Shown here in pieces: positions 44,820-53,394 of a DNA stretch of 64,000 nucleotides. Each line of letters begins with the position of its first letter. The stretch's first letter is position 1. Source of the DNA: Peptostreptococcus stomatis DSM 17678 (GTDB lineage Bacteria > Bacillota > Clostridia > Peptostreptococcales > Peptostreptococcaceae); contig NZ_ADGQ01000035.1 of the NCBI RefSeq assembly GCF_000147675.1, positions 1 through 64,000 on the forward strand. Reading direction: 5' to 3'. Under the pieces are notes generated by a model. It was not told the origin of the DNA, did not search any database, and was given only the letters and a program-made list of their open reading frames with translations. The translations under genes and the position numbers were made by a program.

Positions 44820-46364
44820 ATGGAAGATATGAAGAACAAGAAGGCCTTGTTGGTTATCAGTTTTGGGACAACCCATATGGATACCAGGCAGAAGACTATA
44901 GAGACCTGTGAAAAAAAGTTGAGGGATAGATTTACCGACTTTGACTTTTATAGGTCATGGACATCTAAGATGATTATAAAGAAGTTGAAAAATAGGGACA
45001 ATGAAGAAATTCTATATCCTAGTCAGGCCCTAGACCTGCTCTTAGAAAAGGGCTATAAAGAGGTATACATCCAGTCTCTTCACCTGATCTGTGGTGAAGA
45101 GTACAACAAGATGATGAACATAATAGACAACTACAGGCACAAGTTTGACAAGATACTTGTGGGTAGGCCCCTACTGACTAGCCTAGAGGACTATGACTAT
45201 GTGACCGACCTAATAAAGGAAGTAAGTCTTGAAGATACCAAGTCTGATGATAAAAAATCAGCTAGTGTATGGATGGGCCACGGAACAGGCCACCATGCCC
45301 ATGCCTCCTATGCAGCCATAGACTACAGGTTGAGTAGGAACTCTATTAAGGCCTATTTGGCTACTATAGAAGGCTACCCTGAAATAGAAGATATGATATT
45401 TTTCTTGAAAAAGGACGGTATAGAAAAGATCCACCTTAGACCCTTCCTCCTGGTAGCTGGTGACCATGCTAAAAATGACATGGCAGGTCAGGAAGACGAT
45501 GATTCCTGGTTGAATATATTGAAGGCAGAAGGTTTTGAGGTAGAAGTCCACATGGAAGGTATAGGTGAATTTGAGTCTATCCAGGACAAGTTTGTCGAAA
45601 ATCTGACAGATGCCATAGAAGAGGAAAATGAGATAGGCCTGCTTGATCAAGACCTGCCACTTGAGGGTGGTAAGTTTTATGGTATAGGAACAGGGCCGGG
45701 GGACAGTAAGTTGATGACTGTCAAGGCAGTAAAAACCCTGGATAAATTAGACATACTCTACCTGCCCCAGGCAAGGATTGGTGGAGATAGTAGGGTCAGG
45801 AAGATAGTAGACCCCTACCTAAGGCCAGACCTTGTTCTAAAGGAAAGGCACTTCCCTATGTCATATGATAACCAGGAGAAAATAGAGTCTTGGGATGCCA
45901 TATCCAGGGAGATAATAGATGATGTAAGAAATGGTAAAGAGGTAGGTTTTGTCAGTCTGGGAGATCCTATGTTGTACTCTACCTATGTATACCTACTAGA
46001 CAGGCTGGTGGACAAGGTTGATATTGAAACAATACCAGGTCTTAGTTCTTTTTCAAATATAGCAGCAACAAATAATTTCCCTTTGGCAATGGATACAGAC
46101 CCTATGGTAATATACCCTTGTACAGGTTCTATGAAAGAAATATCAAGAGCAGTCGATTCGTTTGACTCCATAGTCTTGATGAAGGTATACAAAAAATGTA
46201 AGCAGATAATAGAAATGCTAGAAGCCAAAGGATTGGCAGACAAGTCCATTATGGTATCTAACTCTGCCATGGATGGAGAAGAGGTATATAGGGATATAAG
46301 CCAGGCGAAGGACCTGGATACCTATTCTTATTTCACCACTATAATAGTCAACAAAAAGAACTAG
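44820..46364 (+). CDS. CbiK-CbiL fusion: sirohydrochlorin cobaltochelatase and cobalt-precorrin-2 C20-methyltransferase
   Basis: One 514-residue protein joins the first two steps of the anaerobic corrin route. The N-terminal half (to about 265) is CbiK: VISFGTTHMDTR, YIQSLHLICGEEY, and the metal-binding MGHGTGHHAHASYAA with its histidines, then LRPFLLVAGDHAKNDMAG. After an acidic linker, the rest is CbiL: KFYGIGTGPGDSKLMTVKAVKTL, VSLGDPMLYSTYVYL and IPGLSSFSNIAA. The ATG at 44820 is 4 nt after AGGAGG. These enzymes are usually separate. A terminator follows, closing the cluster. Confidence 0.9.
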   Translation: MEDMKNKKALLVISFGTTHMDTRQKTIETCEKKLRDRFTDFDFYRSWTSKMIIKKLKNRDNEEILYPSQALDLLLEKGYKEVYIQSLHLICGEEYNKMMNIIDNYRHKFDKILVGRPLLTSLEDYDYVTDLIKEVSLEDTKSDDKKSASVWMGHGTGHHAHASYAAIDYRLSRNSIKAYLATIEGYPEIEDMIFFLKKDGIEKIHLRPFLLVAGDHAKNDMAGQEDDDSWLNILKAEGFEVEVHMEGIGEFESIQDKFVENLTDAIEEENEIGLLDQDLPLEGGKFYGIGTGPGDSKLMTVKAVKTLDKLDILYLPQARIGGDSRVRKIVDPYLRPDLVLKERHFPMSYDNQEKIESWDAISREIIDDVRNGKEVGFVSLGDPMLYSTYVYLLDRLVDKVDIETIPGLSSFSNIAATNNFPLAMDTDPMVIYPCTGSMKEISRAVDSFDSIVLMKVYKKCKQIIEMLEAKGLADKSIMVSNSAMDGEEVYRDISQAKDLDTYSYFTTIIVNKKN

Positions 46365-46436
46365 TAAATGGTCAGGCAGGAAGCTTAAAGAAGCAAAAGA
46401 AATAAAACTAATAATTAATGGAAATATAATGGTGAT

Positions 46437-46487
46437 AAGGCTTTAATAAAAGGTCCAAGTGGGATTTTTATTATTTAAAGCCTTTTT
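46437..46487 (+). terminator. Terminator of the cobalamin cluster
   Basis: AAGGCTTTAATAAAA pairs with TTTTTATTATTTAAAGCCTT (small bulges), closed by GGTCC/GGGA, ending in CCTTTTTCC. Confidence 0.75.
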
Positions 46488-46533
46488 CCTGTGTAAATTA
46501 TATTAAAATTTCGTGTTTGGTTTCAAATTCAAG

Positions 46534-46601
46534 ACAAAAAAACATTGATAGTAATGGGATTCCCCCAAGTCTTGCTACTTAGAGGGTGCTTACTATCAAT
46601 G
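46534..46601 (-). terminator. Large stem-loop with T-run, 3' of the TDT transporter gene
   Basis: On the minus strand CATTGATAGTAA (12 bases) pairs exactly with TTACTATCAATG, followed by TTTTTTT. The 35-base loop is itself structured, with TGGG/CCCA pairing. It works as a terminator for the minus-strand transporter, but the loop is larger than usual and could be a small RNA. The remaining bases 46602-46690 show nothing else. Confidence 0.65.
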
Positions 46602-46690
46602 CTAAAGCTTGCAGGTTTAAAATCTAACCCAGTTTATAATATTAATACTTCCATTAAGGAAGGAGACTTGTAGGCCTAGCAAGATAAATA

Positions 46691-47794
46691 CTAGTCTATC
46701 AGGTCTTCTAAATTATAGGATTTATCATCAGGATCTTTTTTTGTATCCTTACCAGGGACTTCTGTATGACTGTCTTTCTTTCTATCCCTGTTCTTCCTTT
46801 TCTCGTTTTTCTTTAACTTTTTCTGAAGTTCATGTAGGTTGAGCTTCTGAGTATTCTCAAGAACTCTCTGCTTATGGACTTCCGGATCTTCCAATATACT
46901 AATAAAACTTGCAAGTAGCATAAAGGCTCCTATTATAAAGCTCAGGACATATTCACCATAGATTATATAGGTAATTATATCAGACCCCATCTTGTGTCCT
47001 ATTAGGTAGGACAAGAAGAATTTAGAAGCATAGGCTATCATAGCCACTGCAACAGCATAGCAGGACCAAGTAGGGAAAAATCCGTCAAATAAGTGTATTA
47101 TCATGTTTACAATAACAAAGACCAAGGTCGCCTGTATAGCAAAAAACATAATCCATAGGCTATTGGCATATATACCTGAAGATAGACCTATATAGGCTGG
47201 CAGTATAATGCTCAAAGGCATGGATATCAGTGCTATAAGTGGTCTAGCTGCTATGGTAGTATCCCTCTTGAAAAACCTGGTTAAAATAGGTAGTATCAAG
47301 ATGATGGATATAAAAATAGTGTAGTAGTAGACTGCCTTACCGTAGATGTCCATACCGAAATCCTTGCAGGTAATGGCTGACATGCCTAGGCCTGCATAGA
47401 CCATAAACCAGCTAGGGAAGACATACTTTATCCTAAAGTTAAAGACGTATTTAATTGTAAATATGATTAAGATTACCGTTTGAATGACGACACCTGCTAC
47501 CCAAAAATAAAGGTTGGCCTTGTCAAACAACTCCTTCATCCATACAGATATCATTATCAATGACATAGGAAAAGATGAGAAGAGGGATAGGCCTACGGGT
47601 GACTTTATGCTAGTGTAAAAGCTAACTGGATTCAAGAACATCTTGGCTATAGTTAGAATTAGTAGTATCAGGGCTACTATCATACACATGTCACTCAAAA
47701 AAGGAATCAAGCCCTTGAATATATTTCCTAGAAGTACCCAAGCCAGGGCCAAGGCCGTAATTGGTAGGGGCATTCTAGCTATAAACTTTCTCAA
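46691..47794 (-). CDS. TDT-family (TehA/SLAC1-like) transporter
   Basis: A 367-residue membrane protein with about ten helices and a charged cytoplasmic tail (315-367, rich in Lys, Asp and Arg). The start MPLPITALALAWVLLGNI and the periodic helix pattern match the tellurite-resistance/dicarboxylate (TDT) family, whose members carry anions or weak acids. A TTG start at 47794 is used, with GAGGTGG 5 nt upstream. The highly charged tail is not typical. The substrate is not known. Single gene with its own extended -10. Confidence 0.75.
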   Translation of the reverse strand: MRKFIARMPLPITALALAWVLLGNIFKGLIPFLSDMCMIVALILLILTIAKMFLNPVSFYTSIKSPVGLSLFSSFPMSLIMISVWMKELFDKANLYFWVAGVVIQTVILIIFTIKYVFNFRIKYVFPSWFMVYAGLGMSAITCKDFGMDIYGKAVYYYTIFISIILILPILTRFFKRDTTIAARPLIALISMPLSIILPAYIGLSSGIYANSLWIMFFAIQATLVFVIVNMIIHLFDGFFPTWSCYAVAVAMIAYASKFFLSYLIGHKMGSDIITYIIYGEYVLSFIIGAFMLLASFISILEDPEVHKQRVLENTQKLNLHELQKKLKKNEKRKNRDRKKDSHTEVPGKDTKKDPDDKSYNLEDLID

Positions 47795-47846
47795 AAAACC
47801 ACCTCTTATTTTAAATAACTATATAATATTTCTATACACCCTAGTA

Positions 47847-47852
47847 ATTATA
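47847..47852 (-). promoter_or_regulatory. Predicted extended -10 of the TDT transporter gene
   Basis: Minus strand TGCTATAAT, about 53 nt before the TTG start; identical to the -10 element proposed for dacF. Confidence 0.5.
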
Positions 47853-47947
47853 GCACATTTATTAGGATATTACTATAAATTTGATTAATGGGGCCTGATA
47901 TAGTAAAATTGTAGTAAGGATTATGCCTATAAAGAAGGAGGGCACTT

Positions 47948-48853
47948 ATGAATAGGAAGATATTTTCAAAGATAGATAAGATACCAAGGGGGAGGGCTAC
48001 AGACAAGGTAAGCAAGGTCTGCCTGGTCCTTGAAGGAGGAGCCTTTAGGGGCCTTTATGGAGAAGGGGTACTGGATGCCCTGATGCTGGCCGGTATAAAT
48101 GCAGAGTGCACTATAGGTGTATCTGCAGGAGCCATGAACGGCATGAATTATGTGTCTGGCCAGATTGGACGTGCAGCCAGAGTCAACCTTACCTACAGGC
48201 ATGACAGTAGGTATATAGGTCTAAAGGCAATTAAAAATAATGGGGGAATGGTTGGCTTTGACTTTGTTATGAACCATATAGAGGAAGAAATATTTGATGA
48301 GGAAGCCTTTTTTGACCCAAGACAAAAATTTGTGGCTGTTGCTACAAATTGTCTGACTGGTCAGTCGGAATACTTTGATAGGGACCAGATGGGTTCAAAA
48401 ATATATGATGCTGTCAGTGCGTCTGCAAGTATGCCTTTTATCTCAAAAATGGTGGAAATAGATGGAGTTCCCTACCTGGATGGGGGATGTAGCAACAAGA
48501 TACCATATAGGTGGGCCCTGGACCAGGGTTACGAAAAAATAATAGTAGTAAGGACTAGGCCTAGCTCATTTAGGAGGAAGTTAAAGTCCAACCACCTGGT
48601 TACAAGTAATGTATACAGGTCCTACCCTGAATTTGCCGAGGTCCTGGCCAGGAGTGACAAGGACTACAACAGGCAGTGTGATGAGCTAACAATCTTAAAT
48701 TCACAGAAGAGGCTTTATGTTATAAGTCCCTCAGTCTATATGGATGTAAGCAGGATGGAGGGAGACCTGGAAAAGTTAGGCCAACTATACAAAATGGGCT
48801 TTAATGATACGGCAAGACAGATAAAGGATATAATGGCCTACATATACCTATAA
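47948..48853 (+). CDS. Patatin-like phospholipase
   Basis: A 301-residue lipid acyl hydrolase with the Ser-Asp dyad of the patatin family. The oxyanion loop is LEGGAFRGLYGEGVLDAL, the nucleophile serine is in GVSAGAMNG, and the aspartate in YLDGGCSNKIP. No signal peptide or membrane helix, so a cytoplasmic or membrane-surface enzyme. The start follows AAGGAGGGCACTT. It is of the RssA/YjjU-like bacterial type. Its physiological substrate is not clear. Confidence 0.9.
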   Translation: MNRKIFSKIDKIPRGRATDKVSKVCLVLEGGAFRGLYGEGVLDALMLAGINAECTIGVSAGAMNGMNYVSGQIGRAARVNLTYRHDSRYIGLKAIKNNGGMVGFDFVMNHIEEEIFDEEAFFDPRQKFVAVATNCLTGQSEYFDRDQMGSKIYDAVSASASMPFISKMVEIDGVPYLDGGCSNKIPYRWALDQGYEKIIVVRTRPSSFRRKLKSNHLVTSNVYRSYPEFAEVLARSDKDYNRQCDELTILNSQKRLYVISPSVYMDVSRMEGDLEKLGQLYKMGFNDTARQIKDIMAYIYL

Positions 48854-48891
48854 GTTAATTGGGATAGACCCTGGGTTTATTTTTAAAAAAG

Positions 48892-48922
48892 TTGTTCATG
48901 AAGCAATTTTTTTTGGTATAAT
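48892..48922 (+). promoter_or_regulatory. Predicted fba promoter
   Basis: TTGTTC, 19 bases, then TATAAT in an extended form (TGGTATAAT), about 43 nt before the aldolase start. Confidence 0.55.
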
Positions 48923-48964
48923 AAGGGTGATGGGTAAGTTTTAAAAGTTTATAAGGAGGAAATT

Positions 48965-49888
48965 ATGGCATTAGTAAATACTAAAGAAATGTTCAAGAAG
49001 GCATATGAAGGTGGATATTCTATAGGAGCTTTTAACATTAGTGACTTAGAACAGTTACAGGGTGTATTAGAGGCTTGTAAGGAAAGAAATTCTGCTGTTA
49101 TAATCCAGGCTTCAAAGTCTGCTATATCATATGCAGGTATCGATACACTAGTGAAGTTGGTAAAGGCTGCTTCTGATGAAATCGGAGTTGACTGTGCCCT
49201 ACACCTAGACCATGGTCCAAACTTTGAAATGGCTAAGAAGTGTATTGATGCTGGATTTACTTCAGTTATGATAGATGGTTCTCATCTTGACTACGAAGAA
49301 AATGTAGCTATTACTAAGCAGGTTGTTGAATATGCACATCCAAAGAATGTTACAGTTGAAGCTGAGCTAGGTGTATTGGCTGGTACAGAAGATGATGTTA
49401 CATCTGATGTACACAAATATACGGAGCCAGACCAGGCGGTAGACTTTGTAAATAGAACTGGTGTTGATTCACTAGCTATAGCAATCGGTACTTCTCACGG
49501 AGCTTTCAAGTTCAAGGGTGAAGCTAAGTTAAGATTTGATATACTAGAAGAAATCCAGTCTAAGCTACCAAACTATCCGATCGTACTTCACGGTGCATCT
49601 GCTGTTGACCAGGATGCTGTTGCTACTTGTAACAAGTTCGGTGGTGATATAGCTGGTGCTAAGGGTGTTCCAGTAGAAATGCTAAGAAAGGCATCTGAAA
49701 TGGCTGTTTGTAAGATCAATATGGATACAGACCTAAGACTTGCAATGACTGCAGCTATCAGAAAGTTCATGGCAGAAAATCCTAAGGAATTCGACCCAAG
49801 AAAGTACCTAGGTGCTGGTAGAGATGCAATAAAGGACGTTGTTCTTGGTAAGATAGATACTGTACTAGGTTCTAAAGACTCTCTTTAA
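48965..49888 (+). CDS. fba: Class II fructose-1,6-bisphosphate aldolase
   Basis: Zinc-dependent glycolytic aldolase that splits or forms fructose 1,6-bisphosphate. The zinc and base residues are in ALHLDHGPNFE (D82, H83), with IDGSHLDYEEN, VEAELGVLAG, IGTSHGAFKF and LHGASAV (zinc histidines). 307 residues. AAGGAGG precedes the ATG. Codons are noticeably less AGG/GCC-rich and more uniform than the neighbours, as for a strongly expressed gene. Single gene with promoter and terminator. Confidence 0.95.
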   Translation: MALVNTKEMFKKAYEGGYSIGAFNISDLEQLQGVLEACKERNSAVIIQASKSAISYAGIDTLVKLVKAASDEIGVDCALHLDHGPNFEMAKKCIDAGFTSVMIDGSHLDYEENVAITKQVVEYAHPKNVTVEAELGVLAGTEDDVTSDVHKYTEPDQAVDFVNRTGVDSLAIAIGTSHGAFKFKGEAKLRFDILEEIQSKLPNYPIVLHGASAVDQDAVATCNKFGGDIAGAKGVPVEMLRKASEMAVCKINMDTDLRLAMTAAIRKFMAENPKEFDPRKYLGAGRDAIKDVVLGKIDTVLGSKDSL

Positions 49889-49962
49889 GAATTACTTTAG
49901 GAGCCAGTATATTTATTTAAATAAACGAGCATAACCATAACTTATAAATAATTAGAAACTTT

Positions 49963-49990
49963 TAGGGGAGGCTATGCCTCCTCTTTTTTG
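49963..49990 (+). terminator. Terminator after fba
   Basis: AGGGGAGGC pairs with GCCTCCTCT around TAT, followed by a T-run. Confidence 0.85.
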
Positions 49991-50193
49991 ATAAAATCAA
50001 GTGGTTGAGGCTTGTAAGGTTTGCTGTATTCAGACAAAAAAATAGGGGAGTTGATTAAAAACTCGCCCTCACATCCATTATACAACAAAAAAGATGTAAA
50101 TTAAAGACTTTAATTAGTTATAGATATCGATTATACTTAAAATAAGAAGTAAATAGGTTGAATTACCAGCCTATACCGAAGGGAGTTGTTTTT

Positions 50194-50745
50194 ATGAAAA
50201 TAACAGTATCTGGAAAAAAGATAAAATTGACTGATGGCATTACAGGTTATATCGACAAGAAGTTCAGCAAGTTAGAAAAGCTGCTTGACCCTGAGGCAGA
50301 ATTAAGAGTTACGGTAAGTGCAAATAAGAAGGAAAAACAGAAGGTTGAAGTTACTCTCGACAGCATTAATGGACATGTTGTAAGAGCAGAAGATGTACAG
50401 GATGACTTGTATTCAGCTATAGACCTTGTAAGTGATAAGTTAAATAGACAGATTGTAAAATACAAGAATAAATTCAAGACTAGGGGAGCAGGAAATTCAA
50501 CTATCAGGTTTGAAAACTTTGATGAATTGGTTGAAGAAGAGATTGATATTCTACCAGGAGATTCTGAACTGGTATTTGAGAGAAAAAAGAGGTTTAACCT
50601 TAGACCAATGTCAGCAGAAGAGGCTGTATTGCAGATGAACCTACTTGGACATGACTTCTTCCTATTCAAAGATCAGGATACATTTGAAGTTTGCCTGGTT
50701 TATAGAAGGGGCGACGGGGGCTATGGCCTGATTGAACAAGAATGA
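50194..50745 (+). CDS. hpf: Ribosome hibernation promoting factor, long form
   Basis: Binds the 30S subunit and pairs 70S ribosomes into inactive 100S dimers in slow growth. The N-terminal domain (1-100) is the S30AE/YfiA fold: KITVSGKKIKLTDGI, then the lysine-rich YSAIDLVSDKLNRQIVKYKNK helix. The C-terminal dimerisation domain holds RRKKRFNLRPMSAEEAVLQMNLL-type sequence (KRFNLRPMSAEEAVLQM) and ends DGGYGLIE. The ATG at 50194, with AAGGGAG upstream, is chosen; twelve earlier in-frame codons lack a site. 183 residues, normal for long HPF. Confidence 0.93.
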   Translation: MKITVSGKKIKLTDGITGYIDKKFSKLEKLLDPEAELRVTVSANKKEKQKVEVTLDSINGHVVRAEDVQDDLYSAIDLVSDKLNRQIVKYKNKFKTRGAGNSTIRFENFDELVEEEIDILPGDSELVFERKKRFNLRPMSAEEAVLQMNLLGHDFFLFKDQDTFEVCLVYRRGDGGYGLIEQE

Positions 50746-50804
50746 TGAGACTCCTGAGAGGGTTGACATATAGAGGTTTGTTTCACAAATCTCACATATT
50801 TTTT

Positions 50805-50832
50805 AGAGGACAGTGCGTAAGTACTGTCCTCT
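50805..50832 (+). terminator. Hairpin after hpf
   Basis: AGAGGACAGT pairs exactly with ACTGTCCTCT. A weak T-stretch (CCTTTT) follows, so it is a probable terminator before the phoH promoter. Confidence 0.65.
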
Positions 50833-50851
50833 ATCCTTTTAGCAATATATT

Positions 50852-50860
50852 TGATATAAT
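50852..50860 (+). promoter_or_regulatory. Predicted extended -10 of phoH
   Basis: TGATATAAT about 32 nt before the phoH start and after the hpf hairpin. Confidence 0.5.
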
Positions 50861-50891
50861 GGGTATATACGATTAAAATAGAGGTGATAAC

Positions 50892-51950
50892 TTGATAATA
50901 CAAAAGCAATTTCAAATTTACGAGCCTAAATTTGAACATGAATTATTTGGAAATTTTGATGAAAATATAAAACTTATAGAAAAAAACCTAAATACAGATA
51001 TCCTACTTAGGGAGGGTACAATAGTAGTTCTTGGAGAGGAAAAGAATGTTGAAACAACCCTGGAACTCTTGGGTCAACTACATAGGATGGTAGAAGTAGG
51101 CAAGACTCTAGATAGGCAGGCCATAGTCTATGCCATAGACCTCCTATTTGGGGGTAGCCAGGACAGGATAAAAGAGTTAGAGGACACTATAGTCATAACT
51201 AAAAAGGGTAATCCAGTCAAGCCAAAGACCCTGGGACAAAAGGAGTATGTCAACCTGATTGAAAACCATGACATTACATTTGGTATAGGGCCAGCAGGTA
51301 CTGGTAAGACTTATCTTGCAGTTGCCATGGCGGTCAAGGCCTTCAAGTCTGATGAGGTTACAAAGATAATTTTGACCAGGCCGGCTGTAGAAGCAGGGGA
51401 AACACTTGGATTTTTACCAGGTGATATGAAGGACAAGGTAGACCCATATTTGAGGCCCCTTTATGATGCCTTGTTTGATATGTTTGGACCAGACAAGTTC
51501 AACAAGTTCCTTGAAAGGGGAATTATAGAAGTGGCCCCCCTGGCCTTTATGAGGGGTAGGACACTAGACAACGCCTTTATTATCCTGGATGAAGCCCAGA
51601 ATACTACACCAGAGCAGATGAAGATGTTTTTGACCAGACTGGGTTTTGGTTCAAAGGCTGTAGTGACAGGGGACATCACCCAAACTGACCTTCCTAGGTC
51701 CAGACAGAGTGGCCTGGTCCAGGCTATAAGGATACTAGAGGGTGTAAAGGGTATAGGTTACAAGGAATTGACTGAAAAGGACGTTGTCAGACATGAACTG
51801 GTTCAGAGGATTATCAAAGCCTATGCCAAGCATGAAAAGAAACTTGAATTTAAGGAAAAGTCTAGTGAAAGAAAGAGGCCTAGAGATGATAGGTCTGGAG
51901 ATAAGAATAATGACTCGAGGGGAAAGAGCAGGGACAAAAAATGGAAATAA
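50892..51950 (+). CDS. phoH: PhoH-like ATPase
   Basis: A cytosolic P-loop ATPase thought to act in RNA handling along with YbeY. An N-terminal KH-like domain (1-110) precedes the PhoH domain: GIGPAGTGKTYLAVAMA (Walker A), LTRPAVEAGE, DEAQNTTPEQMKMFLTR (Walker B) and GDITQTDLP. The last 30 residues are a basic, disordered tail (RKRPRDDRSGDK...), possibly RNA-binding. TTG start with GAGGTG 5-6 nt upstream. It overlaps ybeY by 10 bases. Confidence 0.92.
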   Translation: MIIQKQFQIYEPKFEHELFGNFDENIKLIEKNLNTDILLREGTIVVLGEEKNVETTLELLGQLHRMVEVGKTLDRQAIVYAIDLLFGGSQDRIKELEDTIVITKKGNPVKPKTLGQKEYVNLIENHDITFGIGPAGTGKTYLAVAMAVKAFKSDEVTKIILTRPAVEAGETLGFLPGDMKDKVDPYLRPLYDALFDMFGPDKFNKFLERGIIEVAPLAFMRGRTLDNAFIILDEAQNTTPEQMKMFLTRLGFGSKAVVTGDITQTDLPRSRQSGLVQAIRILEGVKGIGYKELTEKDVVRHELVQRIIKAYAKHEKKLEFKEKSSERKRPRDDRSGDKNNDSRGKSRDKKWK

Positions 51951-52402
51951 TTTTTGAAGATAGACAGGATTTTGTAAAATTAGACCAGGATATAATGGAT
52001 AAAATTGAGGCGGTAATCTTGGAAGTATTAGCATATGAGGGTTATGATGATGACTATGAAGTGAGCCTATCCTTTGTATCAAATGATGAGATTAGGGAGA
52101 TAAACAGGGACTACAGGAATATAGACAAGGTGACTGATGTCCTATCCTTTCCAATGTATGATGGGGAGGAAGTAGATGTAGACTTTGGAGCCATATCCCT
52201 AGGTGATATAGTGATTTCAATAGAAAGGGCAGCTGACCAGGCCAAGGACTTTGGCCATAGTTTGGAAAGAGAGGTCTGTTTCCTGGTATGTCATAGTATG
52301 TTCCACCTACTTGGCTATGACCATATGGAAGAGGAAGAGGCCAAGGAGATGCATGCCAAGGAAGAGGATGTACTCAGCCAGCTAGGGATTACTAGAAACT
52401 AA
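51941..52402 (+). CDS. ybeY: Endoribonuclease YbeY (rRNA maturation)
   Basis: Zinc-dependent RNase for 16S rRNA 3' maturation and ribosome quality control. The H3xHxxGxDH site is VCHSMFHLLGYDH with H118, H122 and H128. LSFVSNDEIREINRDYRN and DKVTDVLSFP are the other conserved blocks. 153 residues. Overlap with phoH suggests coupled translation; the pair is conserved widely. Confidence 0.95.
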   Translation: MEIIFEDRQDFVKLDQDIMDKIEAVILEVLAYEGYDDDYEVSLSFVSNDEIREINRDYRNIDKVTDVLSFPMYDGEEVDVDFGAISLGDIVISIERAADQAKDFGHSLEREVCFLVCHSMFHLLGYDHMEEEEAKEMHAKEEDVLSQLGITRN

Positions 52403-52420
52403 AAACAATGGGGGATTTGT

Positions 52421-53317
52421 ATGAGTAAAGACCTAAAAGATGACAAAAGTATTGATAAAATAGACCTTGAAGATATAGATGAAATGCTTATTGATGACTC
52501 AGATATATCGGATTCCAAGGAAGATAAGAAATCCTATAAGCCGGACAAGGAAAAGATCAAGGAAGAAAAGGACAGGGAAAGATACAAGATTTTTAAGAAA
52601 AATAAGGACAAGAAGATCAAGCAGGGCTTTACCAAGTCTGTAAATGCAGCCATTGATGGCATCCTGTATACCTTCAGGAGTGAGAGGAATATGAAACTCC
52701 ACTACCTGGCATGTTTCCTTGTCCTAATAGCCAGCCTATTTTTTGACTTTTCAAAGATGGAATTTATAGTTCTATTGGGGGCTATAACCATGGTTGTAAT
52801 AACAGAGATGATAAATACTGCTGTAGAAAAGACCGTAGACATGGTAACCCAGGAGTACAATCCTCTGGCAAAGATAGCCAAGGACGTAGCAGCAGGGGCA
52901 GTTTTGGTATCGGCTATATACTCAGTAGGTGTGGCCTATATACTTTTTTATAAAAAGCTTACCCTATTGACAGGTAACCTGGTATACAGGATAAGGGAGT
53001 CAGAACTCCATATCACACTTATCTGTATAGTGGTGGTCCTGATAGCTGTAGTAGTGGTTAAGGCCATTACCTTTACGGGTACACCCCTAAAGGGGGGAAT
53101 GCCTAGTGGACATGCTGCCCTAGCCTTTGCAATAGCAACATCTATTACCCTGATGACTGAGAGGGTTGAGGCTTCATCTTTGGCCTACCTGATGGCACTT
53201 TTGGTAGCCCAGAGTAGGATTGAGGGTAAGATACACACCTTCTGGGAGACGGTCGCAGGAGCCATACTGGGTACCCTGGTGGCCATAGTTATATTCCAGT
53301 TGGGCTTGTTTTATTAA
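52421..53317 (+). CDS. Undecaprenol kinase (DgkA) fused to PAP2 phosphatase, with charged N-terminal extension
   Basis: A 298-residue membrane protein in three parts. Residues 1-68 are a charged, likely disordered extension (Asp/Lys-rich). Residues 69-180 are the DgkA domain: FRSERNMKLHY, then EMINTAVEKTVD (129-140) and the PLAKIAKDVAAGAVL helix. Residues 195-298 are a PAP2 domain with PSGH (228-231) and SRIEGKIH (S265, R266, H272). In Bacillota DgkA phosphorylates undecaprenol and PAP2 enzymes remove phosphate from undecaprenyl pyrophosphate, so both halves supply carrier lipid for the wall. It lies between ybeY and era. Confidence 0.88.
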   Translation: MSKDLKDDKSIDKIDLEDIDEMLIDDSDISDSKEDKKSYKPDKEKIKEEKDRERYKIFKKNKDKKIKQGFTKSVNAAIDGILYTFRSERNMKLHYLACFLVLIASLFFDFSKMEFIVLLGAITMVVITEMINTAVEKTVDMVTQEYNPLAKIAKDVAAGAVLVSAIYSVGVAYILFYKKLTLLTGNLVYRIRESELHITLICIVVVLIAVVVVKAITFTGTPLKGGMPSGHAALAFAIATSITLMTERVEASSLAYLMALLVAQSRIEGKIHTFWETVAGAILGTLVAIVIFQLGLFY

Positions 53318-53320
53318 AAT

Positions 53321-53349
53321 TTGAAAAATACTACCGTATATGGTATAAT
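53321..53349 (+). promoter_or_regulatory. Predicted era promoter
   Basis: TTGAAA, 17 bases, then TATAAT with TGG extension, about 45 nt before the era start. It begins only a few bases after the preceding stop, giving era an extra start inside the gene series. Confidence 0.65.
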
Positions 53350-53394
53350 TAAAATGTTTTATCAAAATAAAAATAGGCATATAAGGAGAAATAT

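Noticed and set aside
44817-46364. cbiK and cbiL as two genes joined by a sequencing error
   Set aside because: The frame is continuous through a plausible acidic linker, with no stop or internal ribosome site; a fusion is simpler.
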